Source of the DNA: Leptonema sp964619535
Lineage (GTDB): Bacteria; Spirochaetota; Leptospiria; Leptospirales; Leptonemataceae
Assembly: GCA_964619535.1 (NCBI GenBank)
Contig: CAZUEX010000009.1
Location: 62,001-126,000, forward strand
Direction: 5' to 3'
DNA: 64,000 bases
The position numbers were made by a program, and so were the translations under genes. The notes beneath the pieces are model-generated. The model saw only the letters and a program-made list of their open reading frames with translations, was not told the DNA's origin and made no database searches. Shown here one piece after another: positions 25,419 through 33,575 of the stretch; position 1 is the first letter of the stretch, and every line of letters starts with the position of its first letter.

Positions 25419-26041
25419 AATATATCGTAATTGATAAAAGCGGCGCCCGAGGGGCCGAAAAGGATCTGCCTGCAGAACTGGCGGTAAAAGAGGTTTCTTT
25501 CCCTCTGATCCATGAGGTGATTGAGATTGAAAGAAACAATCGTCGGCAGGGGACCCACTCCACCAAGACCAAGGCAATGGTATCCGGTGGCGGTAAAAAG
25601 CCGTGGAGACAGAAGGGAACCGGGTATGCACGGCAGGGCTCTACAAGGAATCCGCAGTTTCGTGGGGGAGGTGTTGCGCATGGACCACAGCCCGTGGATT
25701 ATTCGAAAGTGATTCCGCGTGCGAAGCGCAAGAATGGCCTGAAGCATATCGTAGCCCATAAGGCGAATGTAGGATCGCTGTTCGTTATCGAGGGCCTGAA
25801 GATGGAGGGTTACTCTACTCGTACGGCCTATGAGATTTTGAAGAAAGCAAACATTCTGCCTTCAGAGACAGTATGTTTTGTATATGCCGATGGCGATCAG
25901 TATGTGGAGCCGTCCGTACGGAATATTCAACTGGTGCAGGCCATGAATGCCAGAAGGCTGCTGGCGCCTGAACTGTATAATAATTCTGCACTGGTGATGA
26001 CCAGTGAAGCATTTGATGCGATTACTGCATCGTTAAGATGA
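25415..26041 (+). CDS. rplD: 50S ribosomal protein L4
   Basis: L4 lines the peptide exit tunnel. The 208 residues include the extended loop with KKPWRQKGTGYARQGS (about residues 63-78), where macrolide-resistance changes arise in other bacteria; no such change is obvious. The start overlaps rplC by four bases, and rplW follows after 7 bases. Confidence 0.96.
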   Translation: MKYIVIDKSGARGAEKDLPAELAVKEVSFPLIHEVIEIERNNRRQGTHSTKTKAMVSGGGKKPWRQKGTGYARQGSTRNPQFRGGGVAHGPQPVDYSKVIPRAKRKNGLKHIVAHKANVGSLFVIEGLKMEGYSTRTAYEILKKANILPSETVCFVYADGDQYVEPSVRNIQLVQAMNARRLLAPELYNNSALVMTSEAFDAITASLR

Positions 26042-26048
26042 GGAAACC

Positions 26049-26339
26049 ATGGACCTGAATCATGTACTTATCATGCCTTATGTGACCGAGAAGACTGAGG
26101 CAATGAAGGCCCAGAGTAGCGGGGGGCAGGTGATCGTGTTCAAGATTCAAAAGAACGCGAACAAAGAGCTCGTGAAGCAGGCCATTCGTAAGATTTACGA
26201 TGTAAATGTTATGAAGGTGAACATCATCAATACGCCGTCGAAGCTGCGACGGTTCAGGAATTCTCATTCCCGTAAATCGGGATTTAAAAAGGCCATCGTT
26301 ACGCTCGAGCCGGGCAAGACGATTGATCTTACGAAATAA
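26049..26339 (+). CDS. rplW: 50S ribosomal protein L23
   Basis: L23 sits at the tunnel exit and docks trigger factor and SRP. The 96-residue protein has the family VTEKTEAMK start and the KRFRNSHSR-like basic loop is replaced by LRRFRNSHSRKSGFKKA, still basic. Length and order (L4-L23-L2) are standard. Confidence 0.95.
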   Translation: MDLNHVLIMPYVTEKTEAMKAQSSGGQVIVFKIQKNANKELVKQAIRKIYDVNVMKVNIINTPSKLRRFRNSHSRKSGFKKAIVTLEPGKTIDLTK

Positions 26340-26353
26340 GACGGTAGAAGACG

Positions 26354-27193
26354 ATGCCCGTAAGAAAACTTAAGCCATACACAAGCACCACTCGTTATCA
26401 GAGTGTGATGATCAACGACGAACTGGATCGCGTTGCGCCGAAAAAGAGCCTTCTTGACACGCTGAACTATAAGGCGGGTAGAAACAATACGGGCCGAATT
26501 GCGGTACGGCGTAGAGGCGGTCGCCATAAGCGCAAGTATCGTATCATAGACTTCAAAAGAAATAAGCGGGATATTCCGGCAGTAGTGGATTCGATTCAGT
26601 ATGATCCGAACAGAACTGCGAATATTGCACTGCTGAAATATGCCGACGGCGAGTACCGGTATATCCTGGCCCCGAATACCCTGAAGAAGGGCGATACGGT
26701 AATGGCCGGCGAGGATGCTCCGATTCGAGCCGGAAACGCGCTTCCTCTGAAGAAGATCCCACCGGGCTCAACCGTGCATAATATAGAGATGTATCCCGGC
26801 AAAGGGGCGCAGATCTGTCGCTCTGCAGGGACATCGGCTGTAATCGCCGGTAGCGATGGAAAATACATTCTGGTAAAGCTGCCTTCGGGTGAGCTGCGAA
26901 AGATCTTCCAGGAATGCTATGCTACCGTTGGTGAGGTCGGTGCCAAGGACCATATTCTGGTGAGCAGCGGTAAAGCAGGTAGAAGTCGCTGGAAAGGCAT
27001 TCGCCCGCATGTTCGGGGCGTTGTTATGAACCCGATTGATCACCCGCACGGTGGTGGTGAAGGTAAGACCTCTGGTGGTCGCCATCCATGTACTCCATGG
27101 GGCAAGCCTACCAAGGGTTATAAGACTCGTAAGAAGAACAATCCGACAAGCAAGTTTATCGTGCAGCGTCGGGTGAATAAACGGACCAGGTAA
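26354..27193 (+). CDS. rplB: 50S ribosomal protein L2
   Basis: L2 is needed for subunit joining and peptidyl transfer. The 279-residue sequence contains the conserved HPHGGGEGKTSGGRHP segment (about residues 230-245), including the His implicated in activity, and the usual basic C-terminus. Gene order and length are standard. Confidence 0.98.
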   Translation: MPVRKLKPYTSTTRYQSVMINDELDRVAPKKSLLDTLNYKAGRNNTGRIAVRRRGGRHKRKYRIIDFKRNKRDIPAVVDSIQYDPNRTANIALLKYADGEYRYILAPNTLKKGDTVMAGEDAPIRAGNALPLKKIPPGSTVHNIEMYPGKGAQICRSAGTSAVIAGSDGKYILVKLPSGELRKIFQECYATVGEVGAKDHILVSSGKAGRSRWKGIRPHVRGVVMNPIDHPHGGGEGKTSGGRHPCTPWGKPTKGYKTRKKNNPTSKFIVQRRVNKRTR

Positions 27194-27206
27194 GCGGAAG
27201 TAGTAT

Positions 27207-27485
27207 ATGGCAAGATCGATTAAAAAAGGCCCTTACGTACAGGAATCGCTCATGTCCCGTGTTCTGAAAATGAACACGGAAGGCACCAAGAAGCCGATCA
27301 AGACATGGTCGCGTCGTTCGACGATTTTTCCTGACATGATCGGCCATACCATGCTCGTACACAACGGAAGAGCATTTATTCCGGTGTATATCAATGAGAA
27401 TATGGTTGGTCATAAGCTGGGTGAGTTCGCTCCAACGCGGACGTTTAAAGGCCATACAAGCCTCGACAAGAAGGTCAAAAGGTAA
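27207..27485 (+). CDS. rpsS: 30S ribosomal protein S19
   Basis: S19 forms a head heterodimer with S13 near the A-site tRNA. The 92 residues carry the KTWSRRSTIFPDMIGHT core and the GHKLGEFAPTRTF signature. It lies 13 bases after rplB and 11 before rplV. Confidence 0.97.
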   Translation: MARSIKKGPYVQESLMSRVLKMNTEGTKKPIKTWSRRSTIFPDMIGHTMLVHNGRAFIPVYINENMVGHKLGEFAPTRTFKGHTSLDKKVKR

Positions 27486-27496
27486 GGCAGAGAACG

Positions 27497-27832
27497 ATGG
27501 AAGCAAAAGCTGTTAGCCGATTTCTGATGATCAGTCCCCGAAAGGTAAGGCTTGTGGCCGATGAGGTGCGGGGATTTCCGGTAGATGAGGCCCTCAATAT
27601 ACTTCGGTTTATGCCGAAGAAAGGGGCTCGATTCCTGGAGAAGACGATTCAATCCGCCCGGGCCAACCTTCTGAATAACTCCACTGGAGTGAATGAAGAT
27701 CGCATCTTTGTTAAGAAGGTGTATGTCGATCAAGGGCAAACGCTGAAGCGGTTTCGACCGAGAGCGCGTGGACGTGCTATGCGTCGTTTGAAGAGAACCA
27801 GCAACATTACAGTCGTTATTGGGGACGAATAA
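27497..27832 (+). CDS. rplV: 50S ribosomal protein L22
   Basis: L22 lines the exit tunnel with L4. The 111-residue sequence has the ISPRKVRLVADEVRG start and the long beta-hairpin tip (RFRPRARGRAMR near residues 83-94) that contacts nascent peptide and macrolides. Standard length and place. Confidence 0.96.
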   Translation: MEAKAVSRFLMISPRKVRLVADEVRGFPVDEALNILRFMPKKGARFLEKTIQSARANLLNNSTGVNEDRIFVKKVYVDQGQTLKRFRPRARGRAMRRLKRTSNITVVIGDE

Positions 27833-27853
27833 GCGTAGGCAGGAAAAGAGAAG

Positions 27854-28531
27854 ATGGGTCAAAAAGTAAATCCAATAGGCCTGCGGCTGGGCATTAACAG
27901 AACCTGGGATTCCATTTGGTTTGCCAGTGAGAAATACCGTGCCTTTCTGCATGAAGATATCAAGATTAAAGAGATGCTGAAGAAGCGATACAGGAAGGCC
28001 GGTATCGTTCGCATTAATGTGCATCGTTATCCAGAGAAGATTAATGTTATCATTGAAACGGTGCGACCCGGCATGGTCATCGGTCCGAAAGGAGCAACCA
28101 TTGAAGAGGTGAAGGCCAGGCTGAAAGCGATGGTATCATCGCCCATTAACCTGTCCATTGTTGAGATCAAGAAGCCCGAAACGGTTGCAAAGACGATTGC
28201 TGACAGCATTGCACAGCAGCTGGAACAGCGGATGCCATTCCGACGTGCTATGAAGCAGGCGCTTCGCGGTGCTATGCGAGGCGGTGTTGAGGGTGTTAAG
28301 ATTGCTGTATCGGGCCGTCTTAACGGGGCTGATATGTCTCGTCGTGAGCAGTATAAAGAGGGACGGATCCCGCTGCATACGCTACGAGGCAAAATCGACT
28401 TTGCCCTGAGTGAGGCGAAGACCACCTACGGTATCATCGGCGTAAAGGTATGGGTATACAACGGTGATGCCATGGTTACCGAAGAAGAAAATCAATCCGG
28501 TCAGCGCGATAATCGGAGAAGGTCGAGGTAA
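27854..28531 (+). CDS. rpsC: 30S ribosomal protein S3
   Basis: S3 forms part of the mRNA entry helicase. The 225-residue protein has the GQKVNPIGLRLG start, a KH domain with the GPKG loop (about residues 77-80) and the C-terminal domain with SGRLNGADMSR. The ending is short and basic. rplP starts 3 bases later. Confidence 0.97.
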   Translation: MGQKVNPIGLRLGINRTWDSIWFASEKYRAFLHEDIKIKEMLKKRYRKAGIVRINVHRYPEKINVIIETVRPGMVIGPKGATIEEVKARLKAMVSSPINLSIVEIKKPETVAKTIADSIAQQLEQRMPFRRAMKQALRGAMRGGVEGVKIAVSGRLNGADMSRREQYKEGRIPLHTLRGKIDFALSEAKTTYGIIGVKVWVYNGDAMVTEEENQSGQRDNRRRSR

Positions 28532-28534
28532 GGT

Positions 28535-28948
28535 ATGCTCAGCCCAAAGCGTGTAAAGTTTCGTAAACGACAGCGGGGTCGCCTGAAAGGTCTATCCCAC
28601 CGGGGTAGCAGTGTATCTTTCGGTGAGTATGGTCTGAAAGCGGTAACGTCGGGACGACTTACGGCCCGGCAGATTGAGTCCGCTCGTAGAACGATGACCC
28701 GTCATATTAAGCGTGGTGGAAAGATGTGGATTCGTATCTTTCCCGATCAGCCGATCACAAAGAAGCCCGCTGAAACCCGGATGGGATCCGGTAAAGGATC
28801 GCCGGAATACTGGGTTGCAGTAGTGCGTCCGGGACGTGTCCTCTTCGAACTGAGTGGAATCCCGGAAGGGCTGGCCAGAGAGGCCTTTCGATTGGCTGCC
28901 CATAAATTGCCGCTGGAAACAGTGATGGTGAAGAAGGAGCTGATCTGA
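28535..28948 (+). CDS. rplP: 50S ribosomal protein L16
   Basis: L16 helps position A-site tRNA. The 137-residue sequence shows the PKRVKFRKRQRGR start and the RMGSGKGSPEYWVAVV signature (about residues 82-97). The gene begins right after rpsC and is followed closely by rpmC. Confidence 0.97.
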   Translation: MLSPKRVKFRKRQRGRLKGLSHRGSSVSFGEYGLKAVTSGRLTARQIESARRTMTRHIKRGGKMWIRIFPDQPITKKPAETRMGSGKGSPEYWVAVVRPGRVLFELSGIPEGLAREAFRLAAHKLPLETVMVKKELI

Positions 28949-28950
28949 TC

Positions 28951-29157
28951 ATGGCAACGAAGACAAGGTTGAGAGAACTGTCTGATGAGGATCTGCGCAG
29001 CCAGCTTCAGTCTTTGCGGGCCGAAGTCAGGGAAGCAAGGTTCCAGTATGGGATTACCCGGACTGTGGCGAATCCCGCACGCCTGAGAAAGGCAAAGAAG
29101 GATATAGCCAGGATTCTGACCCTTCTACATGAGAGACAGCGGAAGGGGAGTAATTGA
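28951..29157 (+). CDS. rpmC: 50S ribosomal protein L29
   Basis: L29 is a small two-helix protein near the tunnel exit. The 68 residues include the LRELSDEDLRSQL start and the family KDIARILTLLHER end. It lies 2 bases after rplP and 2 before the rpsQ ATG. Confidence 0.95.
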   Translation: MATKTRLRELSDEDLRSQLQSLRAEVREARFQYGITRTVANPARLRKAKKDIARILTLLHERQRKGSN

Positions 29158-29159
29158 GT

Positions 29160-29423
29160 ATGAAGGAACGCAGTAAAAACATGAGGATTGTGCAGGGTCG
29201 CGTTGTATCGGACGCCATGGATAAGACCCGGGTCATCCTCCTCGAAACATTCTATACGCATCCTAAAGTAAGAAAGATTGTAAAGGTATCGCGTAGAGTG
29301 AAGATTCATGACGAAAGGAATGAATCGAAAAAAGACGATATTGTGCAGGCGGTGGAAACAAGACCACTGTCCCGCCACAAAAGACATCGGCTCTTTAAGA
29401 TTATCCAGAGAGGACAGATATGA
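29160..29423 (+). CDS. rpsQ: 30S ribosomal protein S17
   Basis: S17 binds 16S rRNA early in assembly. The ATG at 29160 gives 87 residues with the GRVVSDAMDKTRVI start and ETRPLSRHKRH core. A TTG two codons upstream overlaps rpmC and is less likely. The rpsQ end and the rplN start overlap by four bases. Confidence 0.96.
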   Translation: MKERSKNMRIVQGRVVSDAMDKTRVILLETFYTHPKVRKIVKVSRRVKIHDERNESKKDDIVQAVETRPLSRHKRHRLFKIIQRGQI

Positions 29424-29812
29424 TTCAGGTACAGACCATGCTACAGGTCGCCGACAACACGGGCGCACGCAAGGTCATGTGTATTCGTGTTCTGGGTGGT
29501 ACTCGTAAACGCTATGCTTCGGTTGGTGACGTCATTGTCGTGGCCGTTAAGGACTCTGTGCCTGAGTACGGCCTGAAGGATAACCGGGGCAAAAAGGTGC
29601 ATAACAAGGCCGTACAGAAAGCAGTTGTTGTGCGAACTCGTAAAGAGATCAAGCGACCGGATGGGAGCACGATCAAGTTCGATGAGAATGCATGTGCAAT
29701 CATTGATGAAAAGATGAATCCGCGAGGAACTCGTATTTTTGGACCGGTAGCCCGAGAACTTCGGGATCGTGATTTCAAAAAGATTGTCTCGCTGGCTCCT
29801 GAGGTGCTGTGA
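29420..29812 (+). CDS. rplN: 50S ribosomal protein L14, with an 8-residue insertion
   Basis: L14 forms an intersubunit bridge and is the docking site for silencing factor RsfS. The protein has 130 residues rather than the usual 122-123. Against E. coli L14, extra residues lie between VKDSVP and KAVVVRT (about residues 49-66), with the sequence EYGLKDNRGKKVHNKAVQ. The rest is highly conserved, including GTRIFGPVARELR, so the insertion is not a frameshift. It overlaps rpsQ by four bases and rplX by one. Confidence 0.97.
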   Translation: MIQVQTMLQVADNTGARKVMCIRVLGGTRKRYASVGDVIVVAVKDSVPEYGLKDNRGKKVHNKAVQKAVVVRTRKEIKRPDGSTIKFDENACAIIDEKMNPRGTRIFGPVARELRDRDFKKIVSLAPEVL

Positions 29813-30180
29813 TGAATAAGAAACTGATCAGCAAGTTATCACACACGGAATTTAACAGGAAGCGTTACCGCCGTACCGCACTGAAGGTTGACGATGAAGT
29901 GATCGTCATTGCGGGAAAAGAAAAAGGTAAGCGTGGCAAAATCCTGTATATCGATCGTCTTCGCGATCGAGTTTACGTGCAGGGAGTGAATAAAAGAAAG
30001 CGTTTTGTCCGTCCCTCGCAGGAAAATCCTCAGGGTGGACAGGTGGAGATTGAAGCTCCCATGCACATCTCGAACGTAATGTATTACGATTCGAAAGCCA
30101 AGAAAGGTGTGCGTATCGGATACGAGATGAAAGACGGCAAGAAGGTACGCGTAACGCGGCCGGGTGGCAAGGAAATCTGA
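29812..30180 (+). CDS. rplX: 50S ribosomal protein L24
   Basis: L24 starts 50S assembly. The ATG at 29812 overlaps the rplN stop (TGATG). At 122 residues it is about 15-20 longer than the common form, mainly through an N-terminal basic extension before the KOW segment (VDDEVIVIAGKEKGKRGKIL, about residues 26-45). A GTG one codon upstream is an alternative start. Confidence 0.95.
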   Translation: MNKKLISKLSHTEFNRKRYRRTALKVDDEVIVIAGKEKGKRGKILYIDRLRDRVYVQGVNKRKRFVRPSQENPQGGQVEIEAPMHISNVMYYDSKAKKGVRIGYEMKDGKKVRVTRPGGKEI

Positions 30181-30192
30181 CGGTAGAGCGCT

Positions 30193-30735
30193 ATGGTAGC
30201 ATTGAAAGAAGTGTATCAGAAGGAATGCATTCCGGCACTGAAAGAAAAGTTTCAGTATAAGTCGGTAATGCAGATCCCCAGGGTAGAGAAGGTCGTCCTG
30301 AACATTGGTATTGGTGAAGCACCGACCAATCCGAAGGCGCTGGAAAACGCCATGGAGGAGATTGCAATTATTACCGGCCAGAGGCCCGTGAAGACCCGTG
30401 CTCGCAAGTCCATTGCAAACTTTAAGATACGGGAAGGAATGAGCCTCGGTTGTATGGTAACTCTGCGCAGCGACAGAATGTGGGAGTTCCTGTATAAGCT
30501 GACACGTGTGGCTCTGCCTCGCGTCCGGGATTTCCGCGGCATTAAGCCGTCTGGCTTTGATGGAAGAGGGAACTATAACTTCTCCATTAAAGAGCAAATT
30601 ATCTTTCCCGAAATCGATGTCGATAAGGTCGACCGATATCACGGGATGAACATCACCGTCACAACGACGGCTAAAACGAACGAGGAAGCGAAAGTGCTTC
30701 TGGAAGCCCTGGGTTTTCCGTTCAGAAAGGATTGA
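30193..30735 (+). CDS. rplE: 50S ribosomal protein L5
   Basis: L5 belongs to the 5S rRNA complex and contacts P-site tRNA. The 180 residues match the family length, with the RVEKVVLNIGIGEA start and the REGMSLGCMVTLR segment. It lies in the usual L24-L5-S14 order. Confidence 0.97.
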   Translation: MVALKEVYQKECIPALKEKFQYKSVMQIPRVEKVVLNIGIGEAPTNPKALENAMEEIAIITGQRPVKTRARKSIANFKIREGMSLGCMVTLRSDRMWEFLYKLTRVALPRVRDFRGIKPSGFDGRGNYNFSIKEQIIFPEIDVDKVDRYHGMNITVTTTAKTNEEAKVLLEALGFPFRKD

Positions 30736-30747
30736 TTGGAGTAAGAC

Positions 30748-30933
30748 ATGGCCAGAAAAGCTTCGATGGAGAAGGCAAATCGCAAGCCGAAATTCGCTGT
30801 AAGGGCTCATAACAGATGTCCGCTTTGTGGTAGACCCCGTGGCTACCTTCGGAGATTTGGTATGTGCAGGATTTGCTTCCGCAAACGAGCCGGTCTGGGG
30901 GAAATTCCCGGAGTCTTTAAATCGTCCTGGTAA
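30748..30933 (+). CDS. rpsN: 30S ribosomal protein S14, zinc-binding type
   Basis: This 61-residue S14 is the short, zinc-binding form (type Z). Two Cys pairs, CPLC near residue 26 and CRIC near residue 43, hold the zinc ion. The C-terminal GEIPGVFKSSW is typical. The form needs zinc; many bacteria keep a zinc-free paralogue, but none is seen in this window. Confidence 0.97.
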   Translation: MARKASMEKANRKPKFAVRAHNRCPLCGRPRGYLRRFGMCRICFRKRAGLGEIPGVFKSSW

Positions 30934-30950
30934 TCTTCGGAGATAATGGT

Positions 30951-31343
30951 ATGATTCATGATCCTATAGCAGATATGCTGACCCGTATTCGGAATGCTTC
31001 AAGAGCGAAGCATTCGACGGTGGCCTTCCAGTACTCACGAATCAAAGAAGAGATTCTGGGTATCCTGAAAAGAGAAGGGTTCATCTCGGATTACGAGGTA
31101 AAGAAGGACGGCAACAAAAGAGATATTGTCGTTACGCTGAAATACTATGAGAAGAAGCCGGTGATTCGTGCCATTGAGCGAGTTTCGAGTCCCGGTCGTC
31201 GCATCTATGTGACGAAAGATACTCTTCGTTCAACGAAGAATAATATGGGTATTTCCATCGTTTCCACATCGAAAGGGGTAACCACCGGGCGTCAGGCGAA
31301 GAGTATGGGCGTCGGCGGAGAGATCCTTTTGCGAGTTTGGTGA
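30951..31343 (+). CDS. rpsH: 30S ribosomal protein S8
   Basis: S8 binds the central domain of 16S rRNA and in E. coli represses the spc operon. The 130 residues begin with the family DPIADMLTRIRNA motif and end with GEILLRVW, as expected. Standard length and place. Confidence 0.97.
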   Translation: MIHDPIADMLTRIRNASRAKHSTVAFQYSRIKEEILGILKREGFISDYEVKKDGNKRDIVVTLKYYEKKPVIRAIERVSSPGRRIYVTKDTLRSTKNNMGISIVSTSKGVTTGRQAKSMGVGGEILLRVW

Positions 31344-31367
31344 TACGGTAGGGTAGAGGAACAGAAA

Positions 31368-31922
31368 ATGTCCAGAATTGGTAATGCTCCGGTCCAGATG
31401 CCTGCAAAGGTTGAGCTTGAAGTAAAAGGGTCTGAGGCTATGGTAAAAGGCCCGCTTGGCCAGATCAGCTTTAAGATACCGCCGGGAATCACGATGGTCC
31501 AGGAAGGCGAAGTTGTACAGGTGAAACGCTCTGACGATTCGAAAGAGCAGCGGGCCTATCATGGCCTTACCAGGGCTCTTTTGAATAATCACGTCAAAGG
31601 CGTAAGCAGTGGCTGGGTGAAGAATCTGGAGCTTGTTGGGGTTGGCTATCGTGTTGCCCTGAAAGGAAAGCAGCTTGTTCTGTCGCTTGGTTTTTCGCAC
31701 GACGTGAATTATGAACTGCCGGCTGACGTAGAAGCAAAGGTTGAGCAAACCAGGATTGAACTGAAGTGCATCGATAAACAGCGTCTGGGTCAGATTGCTG
31801 CAGAGATTCGTTCATTCCGTCCGCCGGAGCCCTACAAAGGAAAAGGCATCCGATATGCCGATGAAGTAGTTCGTCGCAAAGCCGGTAAGGCCGGTAAGTC
31901 TGGTAAAGGCGGCAAGAAGTAA
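31368..31922 (+). CDS. rplF: 50S ribosomal protein L6
   Basis: L6 lies near the factor-binding site. The 184-residue protein has the SRIGNAPV start and the EPYKGKGIRYADEVVRRKAGK signature region near the end. It finishes with a short Gly-Lys-rich tail (GKAGKSGKGGKK), a modest extension. Confidence 0.96.
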   Translation: MSRIGNAPVQMPAKVELEVKGSEAMVKGPLGQISFKIPPGITMVQEGEVVQVKRSDDSKEQRAYHGLTRALLNNHVKGVSSGWVKNLELVGVGYRVALKGKQLVLSLGFSHDVNYELPADVEAKVEQTRIELKCIDKQRLGQIAAEIRSFRPPEPYKGKGIRYADEVVRRKAGKAGKSGKGGKK

Positions 31923-31933
31923 GGGTATAGTAT

Positions 31934-32305
31934 ATGGATCGTTTAGCGTTAAAGCGTCATAGATTGGAGCGACGTGTACGTCGTGTAAAGAAAGCCCTTA
32001 TCGTGAAGGGAGAGCGCAAAAGGCTTCTGTTGAAGAAGTCCAATCGTTATCTGCTGGCTCAGGTGGTAGACGATATCACCGGTAAAACCATCTGCCAGGC
32101 GGCCACGTTTGAGAAGGGTATCGCTGCTGAGCTAAAGGGCAGCGGGAAGAATCGCGCGGCGGCACAGAAGCTTGGTGAGATGATTGCCGCTCGGGCCAAA
32201 GAAAAGGGTGTTACCAGGGTCGTATTTGATCGTCGGGGAGCGCCGTATCACGGAAAGGTGGCAGAGTTTGCTGACAAAGCCCGTGAGGCCGGATTGGAGT
32301 TTTAA
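31934..32305 (+). CDS. rplR: 50S ribosomal protein L18
   Basis: L18 binds 5S rRNA with L5. The 123-residue sequence has an Arg/Lys-rich N-terminus and ends with the family FDRRGAPYHGKVAEFADKAREAGL block. rpsE starts 2 bases after the stop. Confidence 0.96.
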   Translation: MDRLALKRHRLERRVRRVKKALIVKGERKRLLLKKSNRYLLAQVVDDITGKTICQAATFEKGIAAELKGSGKNRAAAQKLGEMIAARAKEKGVTRVVFDRRGAPYHGKVAEFADKAREAGLEF

Positions 32306-32307
32306 TT

Positions 32308-32838
32308 ATGAGAAGACCTTCAGTAGATCAGCAAAAAGGTGATATATCCGTTGAGCGGGTAGTTAAGATTAATCGCGTATCGAAGGTGGTAAAAGGCGGG
32401 CGCAGGTTCTCGTTCAATACCCTCGCAGTAGTCGGAAACCTGAACGGTAAGGTGGGCGTCGGCCTTGGAAAGGCCAATGAAGTTCCGGATGCAATTCGGA
32501 AAGCCATGGACTCTGCCCGGGCGAATCTGGAGACTGTCCCCCTTACGCGTCGTAATACGATTCCACATGACGTGGAGGGCCGCTTTAAGGCCACCCGTGT
32601 GATCCTGCGACCTGCTACTGCAGGTACCGGAGTGATTGCCGGTGAGTCCGTGAAGGCCGTTCTGGAAACAGCCGGTGTGCACGATGTCCTTTCGAAGGTC
32701 ATTGGGTCCAAGAACCCGTTGAATGTGGTCAGGGCTACGATCGATGCACTGAAGCAGCTGGAAACACCGCTGCATTCAACGAAAAAGCGTGGCATTCCTC
32801 TGGCACAGCTGTTTGGCAAAATGGATGCAGGCGATTGA
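32308..32838 (+). CDS. rpsE: 30S ribosomal protein S5
   Basis: S5 takes part in mRNA entry and accuracy. The 176 residues include the KGGRRFSFNTLAVVGN core (about residues 30-45), where spectinomycin-resistance changes map in other bacteria, and the GTGVIAG motif. I see no change in the lysine-glycine-glycine loop. It is followed by rpmD after 10 bases. Confidence 0.97.
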   Translation: MRRPSVDQQKGDISVERVVKINRVSKVVKGGRRFSFNTLAVVGNLNGKVGVGLGKANEVPDAIRKAMDSARANLETVPLTRRNTIPHDVEGRFKATRVILRPATAGTGVIAGESVKAVLETAGVHDVLSKVIGSKNPLNVVRATIDALKQLETPLHSTKKRGIPLAQLFGKMDAGD

Positions 32839-32848
32839 GGTAGGTAGA

Positions 32849-33040
32849 ATGGCTGGCAAAGTAAAGGTTACGTTGGTCAAAAGCCCGATCGGCAAAAAGC
32901 CGGATCACAGGGCTACGGTGCGGTCCCTGGGACTGCGCAAAATGTGGAGCTCGAATATTCTCGATGCATCCAATCCGGCAGTGGCCGGCATGATCCGTAA
33001 GGTATCTTACATGTTGAAAGTCGAGGAAGCGAATGGCTGA
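32849..33040 (+). CDS. rpmD: 50S ribosomal protein L30
   Basis: L30 is a small 23S rRNA-binding protein. The ATG at 32849, after a GAGGTAGGT ribosome-binding site, gives 63 residues with the TLVKSPIGKKPDHRATVRSLGLRK block. An upstream in-frame start inside rpsE adds 20 unrelated residues and is rejected. The end overlaps rplO by 8 bases. Confidence 0.95.
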   Translation: MAGKVKVTLVKSPIGKKPDHRATVRSLGLRKMWSSNILDASNPAVAGMIRKVSYMLKVEEANG

Positions 33041-33551
33041 GTCATTAGATCTATCCAGCGTTATGCCGGAGAAGAAGCGCTCTAAAAAGAAAAGGCGCGT
33101 TGAGTACACCTATCTGGCACCCGTACCCGGTACAAAGAAGAAGCGTAAGCGAGTTGGTCGTGGTCATGCCACCGGTTGGGGAAAGACATCGGGACGTGGT
33201 CAGAAGGGCCAGAAATCCCGTACCGGTTACAGCCATAAGATCGGCTTTGAGGGTGGGCAGAACCCTCTGTACAAGCGGGTACCGAAAAGAGGATTTACAA
33301 ACATCTTCAAACAGGAGTTCCAGCTGGTAAACCTCTGGCTTCTGCAAAAGAGCGGACTGAGCGGTGAAGTAACCGTCGATATGCTGAAAGAGAAGAAGCT
33401 GATCCGTCGTACGGATGTACCGGTTAAGGTGCTCGGACATGGCGAGGTTTCTTCCAGCCTTGTATTGCATGTGCATGCAGCCTCCGGACAGGCTATTGAA
33501 AAGATCAAGAAAGCCGGTGGCGAGGTGAAGCTTATCGGGGCCGAAAAATAA
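33033..33551 (+). CDS. rplO: 50S ribosomal protein L15, with N-terminal extension
   Basis: L15 is a central organiser of the 50S subunit. The conserved part begins at about residue 35 (KRKRVGRGHATGWGKTSGRGQKGQ); before it is an extra Lys-rich segment of about 25 residues, making 172 in all against roughly 145 usually. The GTG/ATG region overlaps rpmD by 8 bases, so an internal start cannot be excluded, but none has a better ribosome-binding site. Confidence 0.94.
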   Translation: MAESLDLSSVMPEKKRSKKKRRVEYTYLAPVPGTKKKRKRVGRGHATGWGKTSGRGQKGQKSRTGYSHKIGFEGGQNPLYKRVPKRGFTNIFKQEFQLVNLWLLQKSGLSGEVTVDMLKEKKLIRRTDVPVKVLGHGEVSSSLVLHVHAASGQAIEKIKKAGGEVKLIGAEK

Positions 33552-33575
33552 AAAGAAAACGGAACTGGAATAAAC

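Noticed and set aside
29839..30810. 323-codon minus-strand frame across rplX and rplE
   Set aside because: Antisense to two clear ribosomal protein genes, no start signal and no family resemblance.
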